From: Tretioscincus oriximinensis
Lineage: Eukaryota; Chordata; Lepidosauria; Squamata; Gymnophthalmidae
Length of the DNA stretch: 64,000 nt
Direction: 5' to 3'
Assembly: GCA_022410635.1 (NCBI GenBank)
Contig: JAJVDF010000234.1
Location: 62,001 to 126,000, forward strand
The notes beneath the pieces are model-generated. The model saw nothing but the letters and a program-made list of their open reading frames with translations, searched no databases and was not told the DNA's origin. The first letter of the stretch is position 1, and each line of letters opens with the position of its first letter. The position numbers and the translations under genes are program-made. Positions 10,485-22,782 of the stretch are shown one piece after another.

Positions 10485-12705
10485 ACATAATTTGTAAGTA
10501 GAGAACTTACAAAACCCTTTAAAAAAATTGTCAGGAAATAGTGAGAATCTGGAAAAATAACTCATGAATGTTTCCGTACTGAGAAGGGCCTGTTCTTAAT
10601 TCATGTGGCTCTGATAGTGTCCCAAACCAGCGTTTCAGAACATGGAAGAGAAGGCAAGTAAAAATGCAATTAATAAAAACCTAATTTAGAAATTAAAAAT
10701 GCACCATTAGCAGGAAATATATCAGATATATCACTGAGTTGTATTGCATACTGTTGTTGTAACTTTTGGAAGAGTTTTTAAAATGCCACCTGATTTTATT
10801 CCTTGCATCTTGGCCAATTGGCCTGTAATTATGACAACATAATAACTGTTTTTCTGTTGACTGAATGATTTTTGCCATTAGTAAGCTGTACACTTTGATA
10901 TCAAAGCAGCTACTCACATTTAACATAAAGCCTTTTTACCTGTCAGATGGAGCAAAAGGTACTCTGGCTTGAAAAGAGTTTTGTCACTTAAACTATAATT
11001 TTCAGTGTCTTGGGGGGGTGGGGGATATACCTTAAAAATGACAACTAGTTCATTCTTCCCTAAATACAAAGTGGCGGGAAAATTCATCCAAACGTTTGGA
11101 CTAAGTGTGGAAATTATCAGCATAATAACCAAAAATGAAAGGCAACTTTTGGATAAAATGTTAGGTGAGTGTTTAAATCTCAACTGCCTCTTATTTTTAT
11201 TTTTCTTCTTTGCTGATTTTGCCACCTTGATGAAGATTTTACAAGATTTTTCTTCCTTGTGCATCATATATAGTAATCTTTTTTTCTCCTTTTATAATTT
11301 CCCTTCAACTTACTTTCTTCTTCCATTTATTTTTAAATCTAAAAATTCCAATTTTATTTTCAGTACTTCGTTCTTGGTTGTTGTTGTTTTTTGCTAGTTT
11401 GGCTATGGAGGTGACTCCAGTTGCTGATAAAAACCTTACATTTTCTTGGGCATGGGACATACCAGTATATCCGTGGCAATCCCATTATAGTATTGCGATA
11501 GTGAAATGATATCCTGGAATATCAATATTATGAGAAATCCAGCAGTAAAGCCTAACTTAATGAAATGTCAACAACAGCATGGCCATTTACTTCCTTTGCT
11601 GGCTGCTTGCATGACCAGTGCCTTGCAGGACCCCTGGATGTTAACAAAACTGCGAAGACGTAAAGGGAGGTAGGCAAGTATTTCCTCACATATCAATATT
11701 TTGCAAGGGTAGCAATCCCCTGAGCAGCTGGCAGGTGAGCTAAGAGGCCAGCATTGCTTCCTGCCACTTGGCATAAGCAAGATCATGCAGTTTCCTCTTG
11801 CTGTCTGCTTACAATTTTCCCTCCCTTTTTCAGTTTCTCTTACAAGCTGTTTGTGTTTTCTTGCTGTACATAAGCAAAAACGTATCTGTAGTTTTGATGA
11901 TTAAATAAGTACGGCACAGGAAGATAGTTGAAATCAAAGAAATCATTTGCAAATCCAGCATTCAGATGTCATGTTTATGAAAGGAAGTGTTACATACATA
12001 GAGAAAGTATTCTGGAAGTTTGTAATAAAGGCTGAATTATGAGATTAATAACTGTTGGAATAAAAACAGAGCCGTTTGGCACACGAAGGATGTCTTAATT
12101 TGTGCATTTAATTATCATTCATACAAAGATTTTTTTAAAGATCCATATTAGGGAACCACACATAAAGGAAAAAAGAAGGAATGAAGTCTTATCCTCTGGA
12201 TTCTGTATTACATATTAAATTTGCTTTGAATTTTTTTTCATAATTTAATTGTGTAATATTAAATGCAGTTTTTCAAGTTGCCTGCTTATTAAGTGCCTTT
12301 GATATTTGCTGTGTTTCTTAAGAGGTTAGTTTTTTTTACTCGACTTGAAAAGTTATAGTAAATACGCTGTATCTGCTGTTAGCTTTTCCTAAATAAAGTT
12401 TTAACATAACAGAAAATTAAAATCATATACAAAAATTAATACAAAGCACTTTTTCCTCCTATATATTCCTGTCAAATCCAATCTTCCTTCTCATTCTCCT
12501 GAACTCTCCCCTCTCCGTTGTTGCCTATATCAGTAAAATAAGTTGTCTTTGGAGTTATGTTCTCCTATGTCTTTAGTATTCATATATGTTCATTAAGTAG
12601 AATTTACCAGACTTGTTTATGTCTATTGTTTTGTAAATAACTGCATTTGGATATTGAAGGGCAGAAAAGGGTATCTTTTAAATGCATTTTAAGAATATTG
12701 CTGGG
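10485..12705. other. Anonymous intronic sequence
   Basis: No element recognised. It contains a short G-run (GGGGGGGTGGGGG near 11012) and AT-rich low-complexity stretches. No exon with both splice signals and an open phase-1 frame was found by eye. Confidence 0.35.
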
Positions 12706-12760
12706 ATCCACCCTGTTGAAAGACAGAATATAAATTCTTAAATAATTTTTTTAACAATAG
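12706..12760 (+). repeat. LINE 3' tail fragment
   Basis: CCACCCTGTTGAAAGACAGAATATAAATT parallels the 'caccctgg...gggcaggatataaata' LINE end seen at 37225 and 31570 on the same strand. Only the tail is preserved. Confidence 0.45.
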
Positions 12761-13794
12761 TTTTGCAATAGTTATTTAAGAGAAGAAAGAAAACCTGTCT
12801 CCATAGCCAAAATAGTGGTTAAGGATGTTATTTTTCATATGCTTGTTTTCCATAGTCTTGGCAACTTGGCAACACATGGATTTCTTTATACATTGTAAAG
12901 AAATAAAATAATTTGTTTGAGGAAATAAGACTTCTATCTGTCATATTGTACACTGTTAAATAATGCTTTAATGATGTGTTGTGAAGGAAAAGAGATATAC
13001 ATGTTCGTTTTTAAAAAGCATCACCCCAAATTGAAAAGTCATTTGATACTAAAAATGAACTTTCTCATCTTATTTAAGTTTTATGCTATGTCTTAACCTT
13101 TCAAATGTTGTTTGATTATAATTATCTAAATAAAGTTCCACAGAAATCAGGTTTTAAAACCAAATGTTGCACTATGGCATTTCTCACTAAATAGAATTAT
13201 GAATTAATATCTGAAGACTGATTGTATGTGCAGTATAAGTATGACTAGTTACTAATGTATATTTGAGATGGGCACTTTTTAAACTGGGAAAACAACAAGC
13301 AATAGAGCTATGTGTTCAAAGGAGCTTAAATTTACATAGAATGACATCATTTAATTATAGTGGTTCATTGCCAGCAGCCATTTTCCTCCTGCGCAGTGAA
13401 AGCTTAAGACCACCCTAATGTAAAACACAAGTTTGCCAAGCAATGAAGGACAACAGAACTGTTTTTCTTATTTAAATGAAAAAATGGCTATACTGCTATA
13501 TTACAGTATAACTTTGTATAGTACTTCTTTTATTTACAGTTCTAAATGAACAGTTCTTATGAACAATTATGCCACTCTGTGCAAAGTTGTACCTAATTGT
13601 GTATGTACAGCGCTATGTGCTCTACTTTTGAAACTAATTGATCCAAAAATACTTTTGGTTTTAGTCCTTGTAAGTTTAGGATATTATGTTGTTCCTTAAG
13701 CTGGTTCCAAATTTCAAGTAAAGGGAATAAATAAGATGTCAAGTGCAGTCTCTGTTGAGACATTTCATTGGTTGCGTACATTGTAAAATGGAGT
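12761..13794. other. Anonymous intronic sequence
   Basis: AT-rich, no repeat or exon recognised. Confidence 0.35.
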
Positions 13795-13850
13795 TATTTA
13801 TTACCAGCCCTTCACTCAAGGGTCCTAGTGTGGTTTCCAACAATAAAACA
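13795..13850 (-). repeat. LINE 3' tail fragment
   Basis: TTATTTATTACCAGCCCTTC and ACTCAAGGGTCCTAGTGTGG resemble the reverse complement of the L2-like 3' end (see 19250-19320 for the sense version). Confidence 0.4.
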
Positions 13851-15248
13851 CATTCAATTTGTAACAGTTGAAATCTAATTAATATACAGTATAAAATATG
13901 GCCCTCTCTCATGTCAGGACTATTGGGAAGCCAATTATTAAAAACCTGGCTAAAGTTTCAGTGTGAAACTACTTCACATTCATGCCTACCAGCTGAAGGT
14001 AGGCCATTGCAGGAATGTTTTCAGTCTGTACTGAGCCTCTTCCAGAATTTGAGATCAGATAAACTTTTGCCCTTTGTTTACTTAGCAATGCATTGCTCAG
14101 TAGGACAATTTTCTTTCAGGGATCCATGTTACAATTTTTCCTTGTCTACCATTTTGTTTTTGATCCAGCAACCAATTTACCAGCCTTTCATTCTCAACTC
14201 TTTTTGTGTTTACAACACATAAATTGTAACTATGGTATTTTTGTTCAAATATCGTTGAACTTTGTGCTTTCTGTACCTTAAGTCTGTATTACATTGATTG
14301 TACGCTATGTCTTCTAAAGAAATTAATACTGAATAATTCTTAGTGTTTAAATTTCTTTGTATTTAATCATCTAAAGAGCAAGAAAAGGAAAGTAGTGACA
14401 TTTTGAGGTTCTTTGAAATTGCACTTTAAATGTAAGATGCATTGATTTTTTTAAAATGTTGTACTTGTAAGTTGACTTTACAATTACCTAACACAGTTAA
14501 CAAGAGTCAGTAAAAATGAAGGGAAATAAGATTGCACCTGCAATGATCTAAATGAACTATAAATATCATTTGTTTACTTTGCTCTTCTGTGTATTAGGAA
14601 GATTCTTAGAATTGTCTAATTTTTATCCAAGGAACATTTTGTTTTATCATGTATGTTTATATTTCTTACTGGCCTATTGTCTAAGATCTCTGACTGAGAA
14701 CTTAGAAATATGCAATAGTATTTGATTTAATGCACAGTAATAACTTACAATAAAATCTGAAAACCTACCATAGTAGCAATATAATATCTGCTCTCTATTC
14801 CATTAGCAGTGTTTACCTTCCATCAGAAGGATACTTGGCGGGTGTGTATGTAACAATAGAAAAACTCCTATGATTCTTGCTGCGTTAGGCTTTATTTTGG
14901 GATATATTTTGGAATGGGGCCCTGCTAACAGCATGTTAGTATATGGCAGGTGAGATATTCTAGAAAGGCCATATGTGCACACAACAGATTTCTCCAAAAG
15001 CTGGATTGTTTCAGGACCATATGGAAAGTGATACTCTGCAAATATTTATATCCAAAATTGGTTAAGATTTCAGATAGTATTTGTAAATCAGAATGATAAT
15101 ATTAGGTTTGGTTCAGTTTCTTCCACTCCCAATAGCCCTCATACTTTTTCACTAAGACATGGGCTACTGGTATGTGATGGAAAAATGTTAACTTGATTAC
15201 TGTTCTTGGCTTGATAGTTTGGCTAGTTTATCTGCCCATGGAGGACAA
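13851..15248. other. Anonymous intronic sequence
   Basis: Nothing recognised. Confidence 0.35.
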
Positions 15249-15447
15249 TTGCACCAAATTTTGCTTTCAGTCCAGGAGAATGAGCTTATCTATAGTGTTA
15301 TGTAGGCCTAGGTCACATCTTTATGTTTACATTCTTCTGCAGTCCTGAAGAATGAGCTTAATCCGTTTTTGTTTTTTCTGGTTTAGTCTAGGAAAAAAAC
15401 CTGATTGTGCTCATTCTTCAGGATTGAAAGTAAAGCTGCAACCAATG
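15249..15447. mobile_element. MITE with ~37-bp imperfect terminal inverted repeats
   Basis: Left end TTTCAGTCCAGGAGAATGAGC (ending 15284) pairs with the right-end complement TTTCAATCCTGAAGAATGAGC (15409-15429). Weaker pairing continues to the outside (TTGCACC... against ...AACCAATG). A third, direct copy of the motif (AGTCCTGAAGAATGAGCTTA) lies inside at 15341-15360. This is a non-autonomous DNA element structure with no coding capacity. The superfamily is unknown. Confidence 0.5.
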
Positions 15448-15944
15448 TAGCAATATAGAGACAAGCGTTTATCTGTTACGTTGGATGAGTGCAACTTTAT
15501 TTGTGGTAATAGCTGTCTTGTGACTTAGTTCTTATTTTGAGGAATTGCTGTTTTGCAATTCTTGACTGACTTAATTTGGAAGATGAGAAATGGTTCCTTA
15601 TTTATATGACCTACATCTGATTATAAATACGTGTTTTGGTTTTTAATGCAACTGTATACATATTTATTTTTTTAAAAAAATGATTTTGATATTTGGGCAA
15701 TTAGTTTTAAAAAATATTTGGTTTTAGTTTCTTTAAGAATAGAAATTACATATGATTTTCTTTAGCTGTAGTTTTTTTCTTTTACAAATTCCACATTTTT
15801 TATCATTTAAACGAGTTCAAATAGTTTTCATTTAAATACAGTAGATTCACTTCATTTATGTATGACTTGCCATGAAAGAGCCACAACAAAACAGTAAATC
15901 AGCATTATGCATTAACCAGTTATAATCAAAATATAATTTGGAAG
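15448..15944. other. Anonymous intronic sequence
   Basis: AT-rich, with A/T runs near 15660-15720. No repeat family recognised. Confidence 0.35.
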
Positions 15945-16000
15945 AAGAATAGAAGAAGAATCGAGTTTTTATACCCCGCTCCTATTGTGCCTTAATCCAT
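15945..16000 (-). repeat. SINE 3' tail fragment
   Basis: AGAAGAAGAATCGAGTTTTTATACCCCGC is the reverse complement of the LINE-like tail that ends the SINE copy at 29048-29310 (AGAAGAACTGGGTTTTTATACCCC). Only the tail is recognisable. Confidence 0.45.
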
Positions 16001-16458
16001 GTTAAATGCAAAAAGTACATTTCCACAATAGCTGCTGTGCTTTTACATAATAATGCCTAGAATGTAGCAGTTGATCCCTGAGCAGCAGATACTCACTACT
16101 ATAGCAAAATCATCTTCCCTTTTCTGTTTAAATTATCATTTCTGCCAAAATTTGGTTTCTATTAGCGGAAGGAAAAGTCCTTGAAGAAGGAGGCTGGGAT
16201 AGTCACTAGGCTTTTATTGTTGTTGTTTTTTAAATCTGTCTACATACTGTACTAGAAAAGTATCTGTTTTGCCTTGGTGTTAAAAATGGCTCCTTTATGG
16301 ACTTCCTAAGGAAAGTAGGGGAATGAAAGTGTTGCATTTTCAAGTTACAGGTAAGAAGCATTTTGGTAGCTTGGTGATGGTGTATTTCTTATTGTTGCTG
16401 CTGGGGGGGTTGAAGAAGAACTGGGTTCTTACAAATGGCTTACAGGGAAATTTTTCAG
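16001..16458. other. Anonymous intronic sequence
   Basis: No feature recognised. Confidence 0.35.
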
Positions 16459-16629
16459 CCAAAAGCTTATATTCTATCTTCCCCACCAAGCTGTGGTGGT
16501 TCCCATTTATCTAGTTGCAGTCAGTTGAAGGCTAGTAGAAGGTGCTCACCCCTCCCCACGACACAGGGCCTTGAAACCCCATTTTTCAGATAAGAGTCCG
16601 TCTCCTTAGTGACTGCGCCATTCGTGCCT
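16459..16629 (-). repeat. tRNA-derived SINE, copy 3
   Basis: On the minus strand it starts GGCACGAATGGCGCAGTCACTAAGG (A-box-like TGGCGCAGT), has a B-box-like GGTTTCAAGGCCC, and ends in the shared body GGTGGGGAAGATAGAATATAAGC. The GGGAACCACCACAGC segment matches copy 5 at 54871. It is the best preserved head of the family in the window. Confidence 0.75.
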
Positions 16630-17115
16630 GCACCATTGAAGAGTGATTGAGAGTGAAAGTATGTGTTTTTGTAGTGATAAATGTGGCTATTCTTGCTGAT
16701 CTAGAAGCTAGTGTAGTGAATGCAGGTTTTTTGCAGTTCNTTGAATTTATTACCATCCTGGCTTAACTGAAGCATTAAGTTGGGCTGGAGGACCCCCACC
16801 CCATCACTGTTTCTGCTTTGTAGAAAAGGAGGGGAGAAATATTGGCCAAGAATTTGTAGTAATCCTGCTGAATGTCTCTACGGACGTGAGCAGAAATTCT
16901 GACTTTCATATTAAATTAGGCATGGTTGCAAGATGAGAATCCTTAGAAGTTTACTGTAGAACATGTGACTGGGATTCAAAACATTCCCATGTCCTCCCCC
17001 CCCCCCCTCTTATGGATTGGATATTCAAAATGTGGTTAAATTAGAAATGCTCTGAAGGAGAATTGCAAAAGATTAAGGGTTTCCAAATGAACACAATATA
17101 AAATAAAGCATTAAT
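16630..17115. other. Anonymous intronic sequence
   Basis: No feature recognised. It contains one N at 16740 and a C-homopolymer around 16995-17008. Confidence 0.35.
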
Positions 17116-17312
17116 TTCCTAGTACTGAAACACTGAGCTCTTGATACTGCCTCTGGGTTGGAGCAACAGGCAGTATTCCTGAAATATTATTTGCAGGGAG
17201 TCAAAAACAAGTGAAGATTTTGCCTTCTTCTTCTCGAGACTGCCCTAATACAATTATGAGATGGAATACCGGACTAGATGGGCTCCTTTTATGTTCTTCT
17301 GCACTTGTGTTA
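17116..17312 (+). mobile_element. CR1 LINE 3' UTR fragment
   Basis: ACTGCCTCTGGGTTGGAGCAACAGGCAGTATTCCTGAAAT and the end GACTAGATGGGCTCCTTTTATGTTCTTCT follow the same order as the CR1 copy at 33700-33886 (TTGCCTCTGGGATGGAGCAA ... GATGGGCTGTGG ... TTATGTTCTTATG). This is a 3'-end-only copy. Confidence 0.7.
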
Positions 17313-17944
17313 TGTTCAATGGATATGATACTACAGTTTTCAAACTTGAAGCAGCCAAAGGTTGAGGGAAGAAAGGCTTAATTTTCATCTCTTCCTTAGA
17401 TGAAGTATCTCTATCCTCTTTAACTGAGAATATTCCACTGGTGCAGCGGATGCTTTGATTGTTAGAAATCAAGTTATGAGAAGCTGAATCTACTTGCAAT
17501 CTATCGGCTCCAGCATCCTCTGTCACAGTCAGCAATTGCTTCTTGGCATGCTCAAGCAGAAGATGAAGGCAAAACCTTTATTTGCTCTCAGTTCCCTGCA
17601 AATAACTTCTAGGCTGAGGCATCCTGCCTCAATCAGTAACCAGAAGGCAGTGTCTAGGCATCAGCTCTAGAAACCATTTACACCTATGACATATATTTGT
17701 GAAAGGTATGATGGTCAAATTATTATTTGCCTACAGGGCGCAAAGGCTATAGAAATCACACACTGTCTAGATAGGCTGGTAGACAGCATAGAGCATAATT
17801 TTTCAGGAATAGTCAGAAAAATTCAATTGAATCAAAATAATCCTGAAAGAGGGCTAACAAATCACCAGGACATGATGTCATTCTTCCAAAATGTGAGTTC
17901 AGATGTGAAATTGTTGATCTTGTCAAAACACCGTATATAATCTT
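17313..17944. other. Anonymous intronic sequence
   Basis: Short open frames occur here (for example 84 codons at 17686 on the plus strand). They have no recognisable domain and run up to the CR1 RT scrap that follows, so they may be diverged CR1 ORF2. Confidence 0.3.
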
Positions 17945-18150
17945 GTCCTAAGATCAAGTCCTGTGCTTTATGATTGGAGGATTGCAAATGTGATTCCAAT
18001 TTTTCAAAAAGGAGTCAAGGATGAGTTTCAGTATTCTTTTTAGATCAGGGTCAGCATGTGGTAGTTTACTTTAAGGACTTGAAAAGAAATGATCACGTGT
18101 GAGTTGGATCACAGCAAAACTATTCTAATAATTTCACAAGGCAACAAATG
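17945..18150 (+). mobile_element. CR1 reverse-transcriptase remnant
   Basis: The peptide DWRIANVIPIFQKGVKDE (from about 17976) matches the CR1 RT block seen on the other strand at 63665 (EWRRANVVPIFKKGKKVE) and at 52830 (DWKVANVTPIFKKGFQVD). It breaks down after about 40 codons. An old fragment, separate from the CR1 3' end at 17116. Confidence 0.6.
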
Positions 18151-19175
18151 ATAATGCACTTTGATTTGTAACGTGGCTTTAGCATATATCCAACTCTTCT
18201 TTATCAACAGTAAGATTCAAAACAATTTTGCTCTTTCATTTCATGATTTAGTTCAGTGTTGAAGTTTATCACTATTTTTATTTAGTTTGCTGCAATGATA
18301 GAGCATTATTTAAAATGCCTCTAAAAGGCAAAATGTTCAAAATAACCTTATAAGCGCTTGCATTAAAACAGAAGTTCTGAACAGTCTTCATTGACATTTC
18401 AGTTTACAGAACAGTCTGTATTCCTAATCTCTGCCTATTGTATGTCTGCAGATGAGACAGACAGACTGACTCCAAGAAGCTTGGCAGAAATTGAGAAGCC
18501 TGAGCATCGTTTTGTGCTACATTTGATTCACTTTTGTTCCAATTTGCATGTTTTTAGTATATCTGTTGCGGTGCAAAATTTGTGTTAGCAGGTGTCAATG
18601 TGTGTATAGCTTTATTTTATTCATTTTTTGCTTATCTTGACTTCAAAAAGGAAGCAGCAGAACTGATATCTGTTTTCCTAGAGATTATTGTCTATAAATA
18701 CACTCATATCCTAATGATAGTTCGTTAAATGTTGATGAATTTTAGTATATTTTGCCATCATCATTATTATACTGGAGGGGAATAGAAGGGATGGAAGGGG
18801 GAAGGAAGGAAGAAAGGAAAGGAATTTTAAAAAGAGTGAAATCATGATGAGATGGCCTATTTTATTTTTGGCTGTTGGTTTTCACCTTTATGTTATGAGG
18901 GGAGGCTTAAAAATTGGTTTTAAGATTCACTGTGCTGGAACGGAGTCATTGCAGAATAAACACAAATGGCATTTTCATCATTAGTTCAGTTATTTTGAGG
19001 AAATCCCCTCACAGCCATATTGGCACCATATCAGCACACGGCCACTCTGTTTTCCATTTGGAGTAAATAAAAAGAAGTCAGGCCAGCACCGAGTGTCCCC
19101 ATTTTAACTCCTGTTTGTCCCCTAGTGAGAATGGGGCCATAGTTTCTGTGTACACTCAAGGATGTAGTGGGTATA
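18151..19175. other. Anonymous intronic sequence
   Basis: Contains a purine-rich low-complexity patch at 18775-18825 (AGGAAGGAAGAAAGGAAAGG). No exon convincingly supported; see rejected items for 18451. Confidence 0.35.
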
Positions 19176-19322
19176 GACATTTTAAATTCTTGTGTTTCTT
19201 TTATGGTTTTAATGTTGTGAAGGTCATGACGACCTGAATTTTTAACTTTTGTAAGCCGCCCTGGACACCTTCGGGGGGAAGGGCGAGGTAAAAATCTTTA
19301 AATAAATAAATAAAAAATAAAA
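19176..19322 (+). mobile_element. L2-like LINE 3' end
   Basis: TAAGCCGCCCTGGACACCTTC, a GC-rich hairpin-like block, then AAATAAATAAATAAA. The 'gtaagccgccctg...gggcgggataaa(taaa)n' terminus is characteristic of amniote L2/CR1-type LINEs and of SINEs that borrow the same end. No ORF portion is present. Confidence 0.65.
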
Positions 19323-22300
19323 ATTCCTACCCATTACCCACACATCTTGAGTTTTGCCCTGAACAAGGAAGATGCATATTAAAATGCAGATATGAACCCC
19401 CAAACTGAATAATTGATTTAATCACTGGGTTTGTTAGTTTTTTTAAATTTCCTGGAATGCCTGAGTGCTTATAGATCTTTTGTCTACTTTGGTCCTTCTA
19501 AACATTTTCGGATCTAACAGGAGGTGATAGTAATGGGGAATCGGAAGCAACCAAACAATAAAAGATCTGTCTCTCCATAAAAAGAAAATATTTAGGATTG
19601 GAAAAAAATGAGTATACAAGATCTATCATTATTACCTCCTTCCACATTTATATATCATAATCAGTTTATATTGTATATTTGTGGCTTTTCATTCTAATAT
19701 GAAAGAAATATTACTGTGGGATTATAACATATGAGCCACAGAAGAAGACTCAAAAAAAAGTTGAAACTTGTCTGGCCATGTTGTAAACATTATTTTATCA
19801 TCTCATAAGCAGGTTCTTCTTGATCTATCTTGAATTACAACAGACTAATACATATTTTAAATAGAGATTTTTTGACTTGGATTTTTAAATATTAAATTAT
19901 TTTTCATTCTCTATTATTGATACTTGCTCTTCTGAGATCCACTATAATATCCTTAGGTACAGTGTCTGTTTCCTTTGGTACCAAAACCCACTGTTCTGCA
20001 TGTTTCTGCCATAATCTACCAAGATCTGAAACTCATGGACTTCCTGTTTCCAAAAAGACCAAAATTGCTGTTGAAGGAAAAAGTTTGAACTTTTTCATCT
20101 TAAGACTTTGAGCTTTGTTACTCTTGCTAAGGTCTGTGATGGCACAACCTTGGTTCACCAGGTTCTAGCAAGACACAGTTGACTTTTAAGTATTTAATCA
20201 GTTATTCAGGACCCCAGACAACGTCTCAGTTCAAATAAGATCATTCTGAAGATTTCTGAACACTCACCTTGATCAAGAGAAGAACGTGAGAAAATTATAC
20301 TATTTCCTGCCATCTCCGGTAATGTTTTCCTCTCACATTCTTCCTAAAAAAAAAAAGAAAACTGTTAGGAGTTGGCTGTGAAACTGAAAATTGTAGAGGG
20401 AAACTCTGCTAGACAACTTGCAATGCTTTTTCCCAGCTGCAAAATTATGTCCTCCTTTAATCTAAATCTATCCTGTATTCTCCTTTGATACAAGTTAACT
20501 ATTTATTAACATGATGAAGTGCCGTTTTCTTTGAATTGTTGCCACTGCAAGTTAATATTCCCCATTTAGACATTATTTCTCTGTGCCTTGGAAGTTATTC
20601 CATATGTTTCATATTCTTTGATAAATGTAGGTTTCCTATCTTACTCTGTCTCATTGCTTCCTCTCCCTGAATACTCGCTGCCACTTTGTGATCTAGTCTT
20701 TGAAGATGCCAAACTTGAGAATATCAGTAGATATGGACTTCTATACTATCTTAATACTTTTATGAACATTTCTGAGAAACGATAAGTCTTAATTCAGTCC
20801 TTTAAAAATATGTATTCACTTCATAGCTTTGGGTAAATCTGAAGCCTGAAAAGATCAGTAAAAAGAAAAGATTGCCAGTATGGAAGATTTGTATTACAAT
20901 GTCTATGTTTCCTGATCTTCTGCTCTCACATGTGTAGGGCATGGAGTATAATGGTTTCATCTGCTGAGGGTTCTACTGGGGAGAGAAGAACAAGCAATGG
21001 TAACTACTGAGTTATTAGCAAAATAAAAACACAATATAATAGTTAACAGTTTTTTTTTAAAGAATACTGTGAAAATTCCTGGATTGCTGGAAGACTGGTA
21101 TCGGACTAAATACAATTTAACTTTGCCCTATTTGAATTCTAAACCTAAAGAGGACAGTATGTTTACTTTCTGGAAGGTAAGGGCTATTGGACTTCACTTC
21201 TAGTTGTGGTACATCTGGAAGTAGCATTGATGGTGGTGATAATGACAGTTTAGGAATAGCCGTTCTTACAACAGGATAGAAACATGAGACAAAGGCTTAA
21301 ATCTGTATGAAGAGTCTATTACAATTGCTAATTCATTTTCTGTCGCTTTTCTAAAAGAAAATACCGGTACATGTCGTCTTCGAAGTCTTTGTTCACGAAT
21401 ATGTAATGAAAAAGCTATGACAAACTCATGATCAAACATCTGTGTGCCAGATACACATAGTTTTGTGCGCTTCACTGCTCTATTTAAGATGTTACATACT
21501 TTCTTTCAAGCATATCCAAAAGAAAATCTGTTCGAGAGTACAATATATCCATTTAGAGAAAGTATTTTCTTGAAACAGTGTTTCTGTGAATGGTTTTTTT
21601 CAGGTTAGAATTTCCTGCAACTTGTAGTTCTGCATTAATTCATTTTGCAGCAGGGCAGAAATATACATTTAACTAATTTAAAAAAAAACAGATAAATGTC
21701 ATTTTATGTTAAAAGGCAATGTAGTTGAATTGTCTACCTACAAATGAAACACATTTGATTGAGATATTTGAACATTTTTACATTTCTTTAAATATTTTCT
21801 TGTTTCTTAAATTCATGAAGGTGTCTTATGTTAGGTTAGATTGGACTGCTTTATGTTCTGTTAATGTCCACAGGTTGTTTAGGATTACTTTTAGTTTTAC
21901 ATTTTAATTAATTTAGTGGAAGATATTAGAACTAAATTTGAAATTTTATACAGCCATAGCAAGTGTTTGACTGTTTTGTCAAATCTTCAAAAAAGAGTTT
22001 CCCAGATCTTTTCATTGAGGTGATTTGGATTTGCTGGATTCTAAATGCATGTAGGAAGTTTTGGATGAAGGAGAGGGAGGAAAGGAGAAATTGTGTTCCA
22101 CTTTCCTTTATCCATCTCCCTCTTATACTTAGAAGGATTGCCCTCCCCCCTACAATATTTTAAAGCCCCAATTTGGTATAACCACCTTTTCTTCTTCAGT
22201 ATTTTCTCCTATTCCGAAGGGTGGTGACCATGAGAATGTAGTCCGTTATCACATGAATTGAGTAGACTTAGTCTATGAAAATTCAGGTTATCTTTTATCC

Positions 22301-22694
22301 CTCTGTTAGTTTCTAGGGTGCTATTAAATTCCCTTGCTGCTTTATCCAAAAAGTGGTTAGAAACAAACTTGATATTCTCTTCCACATTCTAATCAACGGA
22401 TATTTTCCTTTGGGTGCCATATCCCCATAGGAACATGGGATAAGGGGATCTCCAAATAACATGGTCACATTCATAAGGGAGAATACAAAATCCCTTCTTA
22501 GAGCCCTATAACATTATTGATTCACACGCGCACACACAGTCATGGTTGATGGTTGATGTTTGTAGTTATAAGTTTTTTTTTAACTGAAATGGTTATCTTT
22601 TTCTGGGTATATGGAAGATATCAATCAGGCTTGGAAGTGGGGGATTTGATACCCATTTAATAAACAGCCTATTAAAAAGGCTGTTTTTAATGTG
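19323..22694. other. Anonymous intronic sequence, 3.4 kb
   Basis: AT-rich with no recognised repeat. Features noted: CA-type run CACACGCGCACACACA near 22524 and poly-T/poly-A runs. No exon identified. Confidence 0.35.
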
Positions 22695-22782
22695 TTAAAA
22701 TGATGTTTTTATTAACCGCCCTGAGACCTACGGGTATAGGGTGGTATAAAAATGTAAATAAATAAATAAAATAAAATACATT
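22695..22782 (+). mobile_element. L2-like LINE 3' end
   Basis: ATTAACCGCCCTGAGACCTAC, GGGTATAGGGTGGTATAAAA, then (AAAT)n. Same terminus type as 19250 and 30945, 5'-truncated. Confidence 0.65.

Noticed and set aside
11005..11397. 130-codon plus-strand open frame
   Set aside because: Phe/Leu-rich translation of a T-rich tract, no splice sites or domain.
18451..18588. Possible phase-1 exon (acceptor TATGTCTGCAG, peptide DETDRLTPRSLAEIEKPEHR) that could bridge exon 2 and the exon at 57146
   Set aside because: The frame matches phase 1, but I find no good splice donor before the in-frame stop, and the peptide has no recognisable domain.
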